Shown here: one piece after another, positions 1-9,322 of the stretch | Numbering within the stretch: the first letter of the stretch is position 1 | Layout of the letters: each line of letters opens with the position of its first letter | Translations under genes and position numbers: made by a program | The notes under the pieces: model-generated | Databases searched by the model: none | Seen by the model: only the letters and a program-made list of their open reading frames with translations | What the model was told of the DNA's origin: nothing | Assembly: GCA_017960565.1 (NCBI GenBank) | Contig: JAGCYY010000021.1 | Coordinates: 1 to 47,246, forward strand | DNA length: 47,246 nt | DNA from: a bacterium | GTDB lineage: Bacteria > Bacillota_I > Bacilli_A > Izemoplasmatales > UBA1188 | Direction: 5' to 3'

Positions 1-114
1 CCAGTTATCGCAAACGCAATAATAGATAGACTAGTCCATCACTGCGAACTAATAAAAATAACTGGGATGTCATATAGAATCAAAGATAAGAATATATTTG
101 ATGATGACATTTAA
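1..114 (+). pseudogene. C-terminal end of an IstB-like IS21 transposition ATPase (cut by window edge)
   Basis: An open frame enters from the left edge and stops at 112-114. The 37 visible residues include IDRLVHHCELIKITGMSYRI, which matches the usual tail of IstB/DnaC-like helper ATPases of IS21-family elements (a DRL-hh...k.tG.SYR pattern). IstB assists the IstA transposase in target capture. Only the tail is visible, so it is not possible to say whether the gene is intact upstream. The downstream 100 bases are very AT-rich and hold no further transposase frame, so the right end of the element should lie close by. Confidence 0.7.
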
Positions 115-226
115 AAACAACATTTTGAGTTGAGCGAAAAATTACAATTTGAGGTTGACTTTTACATAAATAATTAAAAATATGTAAATTAATAAGATAT
201 ATAATAGCAATTATCGTCATCACAAT

Positions 227-264
227 ATTGGACAGTTTGCTATCAACTTTTAAAAGTGTCCAAT
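227..264. repeat. Short inverted repeat with an internal palindrome, possible IS end
   Basis: ATTGGACA at 227-234 is repeated inverted as TGTCCAAT at 257-264. Between them the 12-base palindrome ACTTTTAAAAGT lies at 246-257. It sits just downstream of the IstB tail and at the broken 5' end of the nuclease-like fragment. It may be the abutted terminal repeats of one or two insertion sequences. No target duplication could be identified. Confidence 0.45.
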
Positions 265-438
265 AGAAATAGACAAAAAGAGGAAGTATGTAAAAGGTAT
301 GGAATTAAACTAATAAGAATCCCAAATAGTGCAGTTAAGGATTATGAATCCATAATAAGTCTATTTGAATTTGTTGTAGAAGACCTACCTAATATAGATG
401 ATGCATATAATCAAATGAGTCTTTTTGATGAAGAATGA
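256..438 (+). pseudogene. 5'-truncated endonuclease-like fragment
   Basis: The frame can start at a GTG at 256 (an in-frame stop lies upstream at 205-207) and encodes 60 residues ending in a TGA stop. The segment NRQKEEVCKRYGIKLIRIPN resembles the last strand-helix part of restriction-endonuclease-fold proteins (Vsr, DUF559 or DUF2726-like), where a K-E-..C...GI.LIRIP pattern is usual. The N-terminal catalytic half is missing and the start falls inside the inverted repeat at 227-264. There is no ribosome binding site. I read it as the remnant of a gene broken by an insertion sequence, not a working protein. The family assignment is tentative. Confidence 0.5.
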
Positions 439-470
439 TATAGATACTCTTTACGAGTAATTAGATGTAA

Positions 471-505
471 TAAAAAAATAGAGGTGCACTTTAAAGTACA
501 CCTCT
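471..505 (-). terminator. Rho-independent terminator of the glnN-pur-pyrG operon
   Basis: GAGGTGCAC and GTACACCTC (about 481-504) form a stem with one G-T pair. Read on the minus strand it is followed by a run of seven T (the A run at 472-478). It lies about 55 bases beyond the end of the last minus-strand gene of the operon. There is no T run on the plus side, so it is directional. Confidence 0.75.
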
Positions 506-557
506 GCTTATTTACTTAGCCGAAAGTTCGAGTTTTGATTAATGAATGAGCGTAAAC

Positions 558-1199
558 TTAAATATCAGAAGTAGAATCTATTGTTTTATCTTTTTTAAAA
601 GGAAATCTAATAATTAAAATAATAAGATAAATTGCTGACAAAACGATAACTGAATAATAATTCATCAAATTATAAAATAAAGTTCCTAAAACACAACCTA
701 TAGAAAAACAAATAATAACTGATAAATATAAGAAAAATGTTTTATCCTTTTCTACCAATTTTTCGCTCATTAGTCTTAGATTGTTTGTGCACATAGTAGA
801 TGTATAATTAGTTGATAAACAACTTCTAAACACTTGAAATTGCATCGCAAAGACAAAAGATAATATCGAAACACATATTAGATTATAAACACCTGTATTT
901 GGACATAATCCAGAAATAATAGTAGATAATAATAATGATAGAATCACAATTATTTCGTTATATTTATTTTTAGATAGTAAGATGGATAAAACACAACCTA
1001 AAACAAAGAAAATAATAGGAAGAAGGAAAATCAAAATAAAATTGCCTTTTGTTAGTTCAATAAAAAATTTAATGATGTTTCCTGTCTGCATAGTAACGAA
1101 TAGTCCACCACGGCAAATAAAACTATATGCATCAACAAATCCGCTAGAAATAGTAAATAGAGCCATAGTAACTATTTCAACAATTTTATCTTTCTTCAT
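558..1199 (-). CDS. DUF1275 (YoaK-like) integral membrane protein
   Basis: The 213-residue protein has about six hydrophobic segments. It opens with the family hallmark: GFVDAYSF near residue 20 followed by F.TMQTGN, as in DUF1275/YoaK proteins. The biochemical role of the family is not established. The gene begins 4 bases after the pyrG stop and is the last gene of the glnN-purA-purB-guaA-pyrG run, so it is probably co-transcribed. A strong terminator follows it. The ribosome binding site is weak, which suggests translation coupled to pyrG. Its link to nucleotide or glutamine metabolism is only by position; a transport role is possible but not shown. Confidence 0.8.
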   Translation of the reverse strand: MKKDKIVEIVTMALFTISSGFVDAYSFICRGGLFVTMQTGNIIKFFIELTKGNFILIFLLPIIFFVLGCVLSILLSKNKYNEIIVILSLLLSTIISGLCPNTGVYNLICVSILSFVFAMQFQVFRSCLSTNYTSTMCTNNLRLMSEKLVEKDKTFFLYLSVIICFSIGCVLGTLFYNLMNYYSVIVLSAIYLIILIIRFPFKKDKTIDSTSDI

Positions 1200-1203
1200 A
1201 TCA

Positions 1204-2799
1204 CTAGTCTTTTAATGAGTTTTTAATTAATCCTAAAAATAGAGGATGTGGTTTATTTGGACGTGATTTGAATTCAGGATGAAATTGTACACCAATAAAA
1301 TATTTTAATTTTGGTAGTTCAATTGTTTCAACAATATAGCCATCAGGTGATGTCCCACCTATTACCATACCATTTTCTTGGAAGATGTCTCTATAATCAT
1401 TATTAAATTCATAACGATGACGATGTCTTTCAGAAATGATTTTTTGTTTATAGCAACTATAAAGCAATGTATTATCTTTAACTAAGCATGGATAAGCACC
1501 AAGTCTTAATGTGCCACCCATATTGATTTTAGAATTTTGATCAGGAAGGAAGTTTATTACTTTATTAGTGCTATTTTCATCAAATTCTAATGAAGATGCA
1601 TCTTTTAAGCCACAGACATTTCGTGCAAATTCAATAACCGCAACTTGCATACCTAAACAAATTCCTAGGAATGGTAGATTATTTTCTCTTGCATATTTGA
1701 TCGCTATAATCTTACCATTTATTCCTCTTGTTCCAAAACCACCTGGTACTAATAGTCCATCTACATCAGATAAATAATCATTAACATTTTCTTCGGTAAT
1801 AGTTTCACTATCAATCCATTTGATATTTACTTTAGCGCTATGATAATAACCAGCGTGATGTAATGCTTCAACAACTGACAAATAAGCATCGTGAAGAGCT
1901 ACATATTTCCCAACAAGAGCGATAGTAACTTCCTTTTCTAGATTTTTAATACGATCAACCATATTTGTCCATTCTTTTAAATCTATCTCTTTTGTTTCTA
2001 ACCCTAGTTCTCTACAAACAACAGAAGAAAAATTTTGTCTTTCTAACATTAATGGTGCTTCATATAGAATTGGAAGTGTTCTATTTTCAATTACACAATC
2101 TTTTCTGACATTGCAGAATAATGCTATTTTGTTGAAGATTTTTTCTTCAAGTGGCTGATCACATCTTAAGATTATAATATCTGGTCTAACACCCATGCTT
2201 TGAAGTTCTTTGACAGAGTGTTGAGTAGGTTTGCTTTTGTGCTCATCACTTCCTGATAAGAATGGTACTAAAGTGACATGAATAAATAAACTATTTTCTC
2301 TTCCTACCTCTAAAGAGATTTGGCGAATCGCTTCAATGAACGCTTGTGATTCGATATCACCTATTGTTCCACCAATTTCAGTAATTACGATATCAGCATC
2401 GCTCTCACGCCCAACGTGATAAACGAATTCTTTTATTTCACTAGTAATATGTGGAACAACTTGAACAGTAGAACCTAGATATTCACCTTTTCGTTCTTTA
2501 TTTAGAACATTCCAATAAACCTTACCAGTTGTAAGGTTAGAATAACGATTTAAGTTTTCATCAATAAATCTTTCATAATGTCCAAGATCTAGATCGGTTT
2601 CAATACCATCTTCAGTAACAAAAACTTCTCCGTGTTGATATGGGGACATTGTCCCTGGATCAACATTGATATATGGATCTAATTTTTGGGCAATAACTTT
2701 TAGACCACGTGCTTTTAAAAGTCTACCTAATGATGCAGCTGTTATGCCTTTACCAAGGCCTGATACAACTCCACCTGTAACAAAGATATATTTTGTCAT
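1204..2799 (-). CDS. pyrG: CTP synthase
   Basis: Converts UTP to CTP using ATP and glutamine-derived ammonia. The 531-residue product has the N-terminal synthetase domain, with [17 protein letters not shown] at the start (P-loop) and the [13 protein letters not shown] segment. A C-terminal class I glutamine amidotransferase domain follows, with the nucleophile in GICLGMQ and the His-Glu pair in GVQFHPE. The start is put at 2799 because AAGAGG lies 8 bases upstream. An in-frame ATG at 2820 would add seven residues, overlap guaA and lack a binding site. The length is typical of the family (about 530-545). It lies 11 bases after guaA, in the same operon as glutamine synthetase, which makes its amide donor. 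Confidence 0.97.
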   Translation of the reverse strand: MTKYIFVTGGVVSGLGKGITAASLGRLLKARGLKVIAQKLDPYINVDPGTMSPYQHGEVFVTEDGIETDLDLGHYERFIDENLNRYSNLTTGKVYWNVLNKERKGEYLGSTVQVVPHITSEIKEFVYHVGRESDADIVITEIGGTIGDIESQAFIEAIRQISLEVGRENSLFIHVTLVPFLSGSDEHKSKPTQHSVKELQSMGVRPDIIILRCDQPLEEKIFNKIALFCNVRKDCVIENRTLPILYEAPLMLERQNFSSVVCRELGLETKEIDLKEWTNMVDRIKNLEKEVTIALVGKYVALHDAYLSVVEALHHAGYYHSAKVNIKWIDSETITEENVNDYLSDVDGLLVPGGFGTRGINGKIIAIKYARENNLPFLGICLGMQVAVIEFARNVCGLKDASSLEFDENSTNKVINFLPDQNSKINMGGTLRLGAYPCLVKDNTLLYSCYKQKIISERHRHRYEFNNDYRDIFQENGMVIGGTSPDGYIVETIELPKLKYFIGVQFHPEFKSRPNKPHPLFLGLIKNSLKD

Positions 2800-2810
2800 T
2801 GTAATACCTC

Positions 2811-4343
2811 TTATTCCCATTCCACAGTCGATGGTGGTTTGGATGTAATATCATATACTACTCTATTAACGCCTTTTATTTCATTTGTGATTCTAGAACT
2901 TATCTCTTCTAAAACTTCATATGGAATTTTAGTCCAAGTTGCAGTCATAAAATCATCAGTTGTGACAGATCTAATCGCAAGACAATATTCATAAGTTCTC
3001 TTATCACCCATTACTCCAACAGAATAAGTATTTGTTAAAACGGTAAAATATTGACTCGCACTCTTTTCTAAACCATATTTTATAAAAGTATCTCTAAGTA
3101 TCTTATCGCTATCTTGAGCAATTTTAATTTTTTCTTCAGTAATCTCACCAATTATTCTTACTGCTAAACCTGGTCCAGGGAAAGGCTGCCTATAAACAAA
3201 TTCATTTGGGAGACCTAGTTCTAGACCAACTTTTCTAACTTCATCTTTAAAAAGTGAAGATAATGGTTCAATAATTTTCTTAAAACCAATTTTCTCTGGA
3301 AGGCCACCGACATTATGATGACTTTTAATAGTTGCAGAAGAACCTTTTCCGCTCTCGATGACATCTGGGTAGATAGTTCCCTGCGCTAATACATCGATGC
3401 CATTAAGTTTTTTAGCTTCATTAATAAAGACATTGATGAACTCTTTCCCAATTATTTTTCTTTTTTCTTCAGGATTAGTTACACCTTTTAACTTCTCTAA
3501 GAAAATCTTTCTTGCATCAACTCTTATGAGATTAATATCAAATTTATCTCTAAAGAGTTTCTCCATTATATCGCCTTCATCCTTTCTTAAAAGCCCATGA
3601 TCAACAAACACACATGTGAGATTCTTGCCGATTGCTTTATTTAGTAGAAGGGCAACGACAGAAGAATCAAGCCCAAATGATAATGCAAGAAGAACTTTTT
3701 GATTTTTGAGTTCAGCCTTATATTTATCAATAGAACTGGTTGTAAAATTTTCCATTTTCCAGTTAGGTTCACATTTGCAGATAGATATCACAAAATTTTT
3801 TAAGATATCAATTCCAAATTCTGTATGTGTAACTTCTGGGTGAAATTGCACACCATAAATCTTTAATTTTTCATTCTCCATAGCTGCACAAGAACAATTA
3901 TCAGTTTTTGCTGTAACCATAAATCCATCAGGAATAGTATCTACATAATCTTTATGACTCATCCAGCAAATAGAATCCTTTTTAATTCCCGCAAATAATG
4001 GACTTTCATTTTTATAGACCATTATTTTACCGTATTCACTATTTTTTACTGTGGATTTAATCTTTCCACCTAGTAAAAATCCAATAAGTTGATGACCGTA
4101 ACAGATTCCAAGGATTGGAATACCAAGTTTGAAAATATCTTTAGATATTTTTGGTGATAGGGGATCATTCACACTATTTGGACCACCAGTAAATATGATT
4201 CCTTTATATCCATTTTCTTTAATTTTGTCTAAACTTATATCATCAAAATTAATTATTTCAGCATATACATTTAGCAAGCGTACTCTTCTTGCGATAAGTT
4301 GATTATATTGTCCACCAAAATCTAATACTAATATCTTATCCAT
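2811..4343 (-). CDS. guaA: GMP synthase (glutamine-hydrolysing)
   Basis: Makes GMP from XMP, ATP and glutamine. The N-terminal amidotransferase domain (about 1-190) has GICYGHQ with the catalytic Cys and GVQFHPE with the His-Glu pair. The ATP-pyrophosphatase domain follows, then the dimerisation domain ending in the usual KPPSTVEWE tail. The 510-residue length is normal. Odd point: the pyrophosphatase PP-loop reads SFGLDSS, where the family motif is SGGVDSS; a Phe replaces the first Gly (bases 3669-3689 on the minus strand, re-read and confirmed). The rest of the protein looks intact. The binding site GAGGA overlaps the purB stop, with 12 bases between the genes. Confidence 0.96.
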   Translation of the reverse strand: MDKILVLDFGGQYNQLIARRVRLLNVYAEIINFDDISLDKIKENGYKGIIFTGGPNSVNDPLSPKISKDIFKLGIPILGICYGHQLIGFLLGGKIKSTVKNSEYGKIMVYKNESPLFAGIKKDSICWMSHKDYVDTIPDGFMVTAKTDNCSCAAMENEKLKIYGVQFHPEVTHTEFGIDILKNFVISICKCEPNWKMENFTTSSIDKYKAELKNQKVLLALSFGLDSSVVALLLNKAIGKNLTCVFVDHGLLRKDEGDIMEKLFRDKFDINLIRVDARKIFLEKLKGVTNPEEKRKIIGKEFINVFINEAKKLNGIDVLAQGTIYPDVIESGKGSSATIKSHHNVGGLPEKIGFKKIIEPLSSLFKDEVRKVGLELGLPNEFVYRQPFPGPGLAVRIIGEITEEKIKIAQDSDKILRDTFIKYGLEKSASQYFTVLTNTYSVGVMGDKRTYEYCLAIRSVTTDDFMTATWTKIPYEVLEEISSRITNEIKGVNRVVYDITSKPPSTVEWE

Positions 4344-4355
4344 TGCTTTAATTCC

Positions 4356-5807
4356 TCATTTTGCAATAGGTATTTCAATACCTAGCAATTCCTTGTTTTC
4401 TTCTAGAATAGATTTTACATCATTATTTAAGAAGAAATCAACTTGTTGAATAGATATGCCAATATATTTATCTGGCTTTAGATATTCATCCATTTTAGCT
4501 TTGTCAATTCCAAGTTCTTTGATAGAAGAAATTTTTAGAAATAGATCATTGTCAAGGCCATCTTCTTTAACTCTTTTTAAAGTTTCTAAAGAGAGTTTAC
4601 GGATTTCTTCATGCACATTTTGTCTATCTTTTCCATTTTTAACATTATCCATTAAAATGTTTTCTGTAATCATAAATGGAAGTTCATCTTTTAAATGCTT
4701 TTCAATTATTTTTTTATTGACTACAAGACCAGATGAAATATATATTTCTAAATCGAGAATTGCATCAACAGCAAGGAACCCTTCTGAAATCACAATTCTT
4801 CGGTTGGCAGAATCATCTAAAGTTCTCTCTAACCATTGTGATGCGTGAGTGAAATTTGCACTAGTAGCACTTGAGATAACGAATCTTGCTAAAGAGTCAA
4901 TACGTTCAGATAGAATAGGATTTCTTTTATATGGCATAGCTGATGAACCAATTTGATGTTTAGTAAATGGTTCTTCAATCTCTCGCAAGTGTTGAAGCAA
5001 GCGAATATCATTAGACATTTTTGCTGCAGATGATGCTATAGCTGATAAAATATTATAAACTCGAGAATCAACTTTTCTAGAATATGTTTGTCCAGAAACA
5101 GTATATGTATCACTAAAACCCATTTTTTCAGCAATTAATTTATCAAGTTTTACTGGTAGATAATCATCACCAAATAATTCTTTAAAAGATGCCTGAGTAC
5201 CAGTAGTTCCTTTTGAACCTAAAAGTTTTAGTGAAGAACATATATAATCTAAATCTTTAAGATCTACTAAAAAATCTTGAATCCATAATGTAGCTCTTTT
5301 GCCAACAGTAGAAGGTTGTGCAGGTTGAAAATGTGTGTATGATAAAGTTGGTAGCGCCTTATATTCACAAGCAAATTTAGAAAGAATCGATATGAGATTT
5401 ACTAATTTCTTTTTGAGAACCTTAAGAGCGTCTCTCATGATGATAATATCTGTGTTATCAGTGACATAAGCGCTAGTTGCACCAAGATGAATGATACCTT
5501 TCGCTTTTGGACATTTTAGGCCAAATTCATAGATATGACTCATCACATCGTGATGAAATTTATTTTCATATTCAGAAACAATATCATAATCAATGTCATT
5601 TATATGTTCCTTCATTTCATCAATCATGTCTTTTTCGATAACTGGCTTAGAACCTTCTTTTAGTCCTAGTTCCATTTCAGATTCAGCAAGTGTAACCCAT
5701 AATTTTCTCCAAGTTGAATATTTATTATTTGGACTAAATAGGAATTGCATCTCTTTAGATGCATATCTTATAGAAAAAGGACTGATATATTTATTTTTGT
5801 CATCCAT
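4356..5807 (-). CDS. purB: Adenylosuccinate lyase
   Basis: Catalyses fumarate release from adenylosuccinate (AMP branch) and from SAICAR in de novo purine synthesis. The 483-residue protein has the fumarase/aspartase superfamily signature GSSAMPYKRNP and the conserved THFQPAQPST and TSAYVTDNTD segments. It ends in TGA, which shows TGA is a stop in this organism. At 483 residues it is a little longer than the short bacterial type of about 430 and closer to the longer, eukaryote-like type. It sits 7 bases after purA, the previous enzyme of the AMP branch. No other de novo purine genes are in the window, so its local role is probably IMP to AMP conversion. Confidence 0.96.
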   Translation of the reverse strand: MDDKNKYISPFSIRYASKEMQFLFSPNNKYSTWRKLWVTLAESEMELGLKEGSKPVIEKDMIDEMKEHINDIDYDIVSEYENKFHHDVMSHIYEFGLKCPKAKGIIHLGATSAYVTDNTDIIIMRDALKVLKKKLVNLISILSKFACEYKALPTLSYTHFQPAQPSTVGKRATLWIQDFLVDLKDLDYICSSLKLLGSKGTTGTQASFKELFGDDYLPVKLDKLIAEKMGFSDTYTVSGQTYSRKVDSRVYNILSAIASSAAKMSNDIRLLQHLREIEEPFTKHQIGSSAMPYKRNPILSERIDSLARFVISSATSANFTHASQWLERTLDDSANRRIVISEGFLAVDAILDLEIYISSGLVVNKKIIEKHLKDELPFMITENILMDNVKNGKDRQNVHEEIRKLSLETLKRVKEDGLDNDLFLKISSIKELGIDKAKMDEYLKPDKYIGISIQQVDFFLNNDVKSILEENKELLGIEIPIAK

Positions 5808-5814
5808 ATAATCA

Positions 5815-7089
5815 TTACCTCTTTATGTATGCATTTCTTTCTTGACCAACAGAGATATATTGGATTCTACAACCGATATTTTTTTCGATGTATTCAACAT
5901 ATCTTTGGGCATTCTTTGGAAGATCATTCCATTTTCTCACCTTAGAAATATCACATTTCCAGCCATCTAAATATTCATAAACTGGCGAACAATCTTCAAG
6001 TTCAAATGGGAATGGAAAATCATCTATTGTTTTTCCATTCAATAAATATTTAGTACAAACAGGTATTTTATCCATATACGATAGAATGTCTAGTTTTGTT
6101 AAAGCGATAGAAGTAGCATTTTGGCATTCAACACCATAACGTGTTGCGACAATATCGATTGGTCCAACTCTTCTAGGCCTACCAGTTTTTGCACCATATT
6201 CTTGTCCTATTTCTCTTAATTCATTTGCTTCTTCACCAATCCATTCAGAAACAAAAGGACCTTCACCGACACAAGTAGAATAAGCTTTTACAACACCGAT
6301 AACTTCATCGATATTGATATTTGCAAGTCCCGAACCAAGAGGAATATAAGATGCTAAAGTGTTAGAAGATGTTGTGTATGGATATATGCCATAATCAAGA
6401 TCTCTTAATGAACCAAGTTGAGCTTCAAATAGAATGCTTTTGCCATCTTGTTCAGCTTTTTTTAAAAGCTTTCCAGTGTCACAAATAAAAGGACGTAATT
6501 TAAATGCATATGATTCACACCAAGAATATAATGCATCAAAATCAATTGGATTTTCATGATATACTCCAGTTAGAGTTAAGTTTTTCCATTCTAATATATC
6601 TTTTATATGTTCTTTTAGATGCTTAGAATAGAGAAGTTCACCTACCATAATGGTTTTTTTCTGATATTTATCAGAATAAAATGGAGCTATTCCTTGTTTG
6701 GTTGAACCATATTTTTTATTTTTTAATCTATCCTCTTCTAAAGCATCTAAAGCCTTATGCCAAGGGAAAAGAAGTGAGGCTCTGTCACTTATTTTTAAAT
6801 TGTTTTCATCAACAGTTATTCCTTTTTCCCTTAAGGATTCGATTTCTTGTAATAAACTTTCAGGGTCTATTGCAACACCATTACCTAATACATTTACAAC
6901 ACCTTTATGGAAAATACCTGATGGTATTAGGTGAAGTGCGAATTTACCATATTCATTTAATACTGTATGTCCAGCATTTCCACCACCCTGGTAGCGGACA
7001 ACAAAATCATATTTATTCGATAAAAGATCGACAATTCTGCCTTTTCCTTCATCGCCCCAATTGATTCCAACTATTGCACTATTTTTCAT
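5815..7089 (-). CDS. purA: Adenylosuccinate synthetase
   Basis: Joins IMP and aspartate using GTP, the first step of AMP synthesis. The 424-residue protein begins near the N-terminus with the GTP-binding and catalytic loop WGDEGKGRIVD and then GGGNAGHTV, which carries the catalytic His. KTGRPRRVGPID is the conserved IMP/aspartate-loop region. Length and motifs are typical. The gene lies 16 bases downstream of glutamine synthetase and 7 bases before purB in one minus-strand operon. Confidence 0.97.
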   Translation of the reverse strand: MKNSAIVGINWGDEGKGRIVDLLSNKYDFVVRYQGGGNAGHTVLNEYGKFALHLIPSGIFHKGVVNVLGNGVAIDPESLLQEIESLREKGITVDENNLKISDRASLLFPWHKALDALEEDRLKNKKYGSTKQGIAPFYSDKYQKKTIMVGELLYSKHLKEHIKDILEWKNLTLTGVYHENPIDFDALYSWCESYAFKLRPFICDTGKLLKKAEQDGKSILFEAQLGSLRDLDYGIYPYTTSSNTLASYIPLGSGLANINIDEVIGVVKAYSTCVGEGPFVSEWIGEEANELREIGQEYGAKTGRPRRVGPIDIVATRYGVECQNATSIALTKLDILSYMDKIPVCTKYLLNGKTIDDFPFPFELEDCSPVYEYLDGWKCDISKVRKWNDLPKNAQRYVEYIEKNIGCRIQYISVGQERNAYIKR

Positions 7090-7105
7090 AATATAGCCCT
7101 CAAGA

Positions 7106-9193
7106 TTAGATTACAGAAAACAATAATTTACTATAACTTGGATATGGCCAAATATGTTCTGGATGAACCTGTTCAGCTTTATCGATGTTTTCTCTTAATT
7201 TCATCATTGTTGGAATAATTTTATCTTTAATAAATACAGCTTTCTTGCTGAAATCTTTATTTAATGATTTATTTATTAATTCTTCGAGTGTATTAACTAA
7301 TGTGTTAGAATTTGATAATATTTCTGATAAAACTTTTAATAGATTTTCTTCATATTCAACATTAGCATCTTCAAGAGCTTGTTTTTTAGTGATTATTGTT
7401 GAGGCAACTTCTTTTGAATATTTAGAAATGATAGGTAAATAGTCTTCTTTTACCATATCGACCATTGTTCGAGCTTCTATTAATGCACTTTCAGAATAGT
7501 TTTCAAGTTGGATTTGATATCTTGAATACAGTTCAGATTTATCAAAAACATTAATACCTGTTAACATATCAATATTCTTTTTAGAGATGAGTTGTTCAAG
7601 ACAATCTGGTGTAGTTTTGAGATTATATAATCCTCTTGCTTTTGCCTCTATAACCCATTCTTTACTATAACCATTACCATTAAATATTATTCTTTTATGG
7701 TTAGCTATTTCTTTTTTAATGAGCTCAACAATTTTTTCTTTTGAACTGTCTTTTTCAAGTTCATCTGCAAAACCTTTTAGTACACTAGCTACTGCAGAAT
7801 TGAGCATGATATTTGCACTCGCAATAGAATTAGAAGATCCGAGCATTCTAAGTTCAAATTTATTTCCAGTAAATGCGAAAGGAGAAGTTCTATTACGATC
7901 ACTTGAATCACTTGTCAATTCAGGAATAGATGTTACACCGAAATTAAGAATATGTTTTTCACTATCAGCACTAAAATGTTCATTTTCGATCGAAAGAAGT
8001 TTATTATTTAGTTCATTGCCAATAAATACAGATACGATAGCTGGAGGTGCTTCATTTGCACCAAGACGGAAATCATTTCCGTATGTGGCAACACTAATTC
8101 TAATTAAATCTTGATATAAATCAACAGCCTTAATTATTGCGGTTATGAATAGATAAAAACGTAAATTTTCTTGAGCAGTTTTTCCAGGAGATAAAAGATT
8201 AACACCTGTATCGGTTGCTAAAGACCAGTTGTTGTGTTTACCAGAACCATTAACTCCAGCAAATGGTTTTTCATGTAGTAAGCATACAAGATTATGTTTT
8301 TGTGCAATTTTTTGCATGATTTCCATTGTTAATTGATTGTGATCAGTTGCGATATTACAGCTTTCATATCTTGGTGCTAGTTCATGTTGAGCTGGTGCTA
8401 CCTCGTTATGTTCTGTTTTTGCTGGAATACCGAGTTTCCATAAAGTTTCATTTAATTCATCCATAAAACTTTGAACTCTAGGTTTAATCGCTCCAAAATA
8501 ATGATCATCTAATTGCTGACCTTTTGGAGATGGAGCTCCAAAAAGTGTTCTTCCACAAAGCATTAAATCTTTTCTTTTCTTAAAGATTTCTTTATCTACT
8601 AAGAAATATTCTTGTTCAGGGCCAACCATTGGTATTACTCTTTTTGCCTTAATATTAAATAATTTAACAATTCTTAATGCTTCTTTATTTAATGCATCCA
8701 TAGAACGAAGAAGTGGAGTCTTCTTATCGAGAGCTTCACCAAAGAAAGAACAGAACGCTGTTGGAATGCATAATGTTTTTTCTTTTATAAATGCAAAAGA
8801 GGTTGGATCCCAAGCAGTATAACCTCTCGCTTCAAAGGTAGAACGAAGTCCACCAGATGGAAAACTAGATGCATCTGGTTCACCTTTAATTAATTCTTTG
8901 CCTGAGAATTCAACAATTACTGTTCCCTTATCACTTAAATTAATAAAACCATCATGTTTTTCAGCAGTGATACCAGTTAGTGGTTGAAACCAATGGGTAA
9001 AACGTGTTGCACCCTTAGAAATCGCCCAATTTTTCATTGCGACTGCAACTGCATCCGCAATTTCAATGTCTAACTCACTTCCTTCATCGATGGTTTGTTC
9101 TAATCGTTCAAATATTTCTGATGAAAGCATCGATTTCATTACTCTCTTATCGAAGACATCAGTTCCAAACAATTCTTTTAAATCACTAGTCAT
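7106..9193 (-). CDS. glnN: Type III glutamine synthetase
   Basis: Makes glutamine from glutamate, ammonia and ATP. With the start at 9193 the protein has 695 residues, near the 700-730 typical of the GSIII class (much longer than GSI at about 450). Family features include GSGKHNNWSLAT, the NEVAPAQHE segment and RLGANEAPPAI. The start is chosen for the strong site GGGGGAT about 8 bases upstream; the open frame extends 33 hydrophobic codons further but has no site there. It is the first gene of the operon. Its product feeds GuaA and PyrG encoded downstream. A LysR-type regulator is divergent, 129 bases away, and is the natural candidate regulator, but no target has been shown. Confidence 0.94.
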   Translation of the reverse strand: MTSDLKELFGTDVFDKRVMKSMLSSEIFERLEQTIDEGSELDIEIADAVAVAMKNWAISKGATRFTHWFQPLTGITAEKHDGFINLSDKGTVIVEFSGKELIKGEPDASSFPSGGLRSTFEARGYTAWDPTSFAFIKEKTLCIPTAFCSFFGEALDKKTPLLRSMDALNKEALRIVKLFNIKAKRVIPMVGPEQEYFLVDKEIFKKRKDLMLCGRTLFGAPSPKGQQLDDHYFGAIKPRVQSFMDELNETLWKLGIPAKTEHNEVAPAQHELAPRYESCNIATDHNQLTMEIMQKIAQKHNLVCLLHEKPFAGVNGSGKHNNWSLATDTGVNLLSPGKTAQENLRFYLFITAIIKAVDLYQDLIRISVATYGNDFRLGANEAPPAIVSVFIGNELNNKLLSIENEHFSADSEKHILNFGVTSIPELTSDSSDRNRTSPFAFTGNKFELRMLGSSNSIASANIMLNSAVASVLKGFADELEKDSSKEKIVELIKKEIANHKRIIFNGNGYSKEWVIEAKARGLYNLKTTPDCLEQLISKKNIDMLTGINVFDKSELYSRYQIQLENYSESALIEARTMVDMVKEDYLPIISKYSKEVASTIITKKQALEDANVEYEENLLKVLSEILSNSNTLVNTLEELINKSLNKDFSKKAVFIKDKIIPTMMKLRENIDKAEQVHPEHIWPYPSYSKLLFSVI

Positions 9194-9222
9194 AATTTTT
9201 ATCCCCCAAATTCGCAAACAAA

Positions 9223-9278
9223 AATAGTTTACTATTGTATTATAAACATTTGATTTTACAAAATAAAATATATATAAT
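9223..9278. promoter_or_regulatory. Divergent promoter and possible operator between glnN and lysR
   Basis: For the plus-strand LysR gene, TTGATT (9250-9255) and TATAAT (9273-9278) are 17 bases apart. For glnN on the minus strand, TATAAT reads at 9244-9239 with only a weak -35. The perfect inverted repeat AATAGT-TT-ACTATT at 9223-9236 lies around the expected glnN transcription start and could be a LysR operator. The operator role is inference. Confidence 0.45.
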
Positions 9279-9322
9279 ATTAGTATAATCATATATTTTA
9301 TGTATGATAGAGGAAATGATAT

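Noticed and set aside
4356-4358. TGA read as tryptophan (Mycoplasma code)
   Set aside because: TGA ends purB at the expected length and guaA begins just after; Trp codons in the window are TGG.
9194-9322. Purine or glutamine riboswitch ahead of glnN
   Set aside because: The leader is too short and shows no conserved aptamer pairing; the divergent LysR gene gives a simpler explanation.
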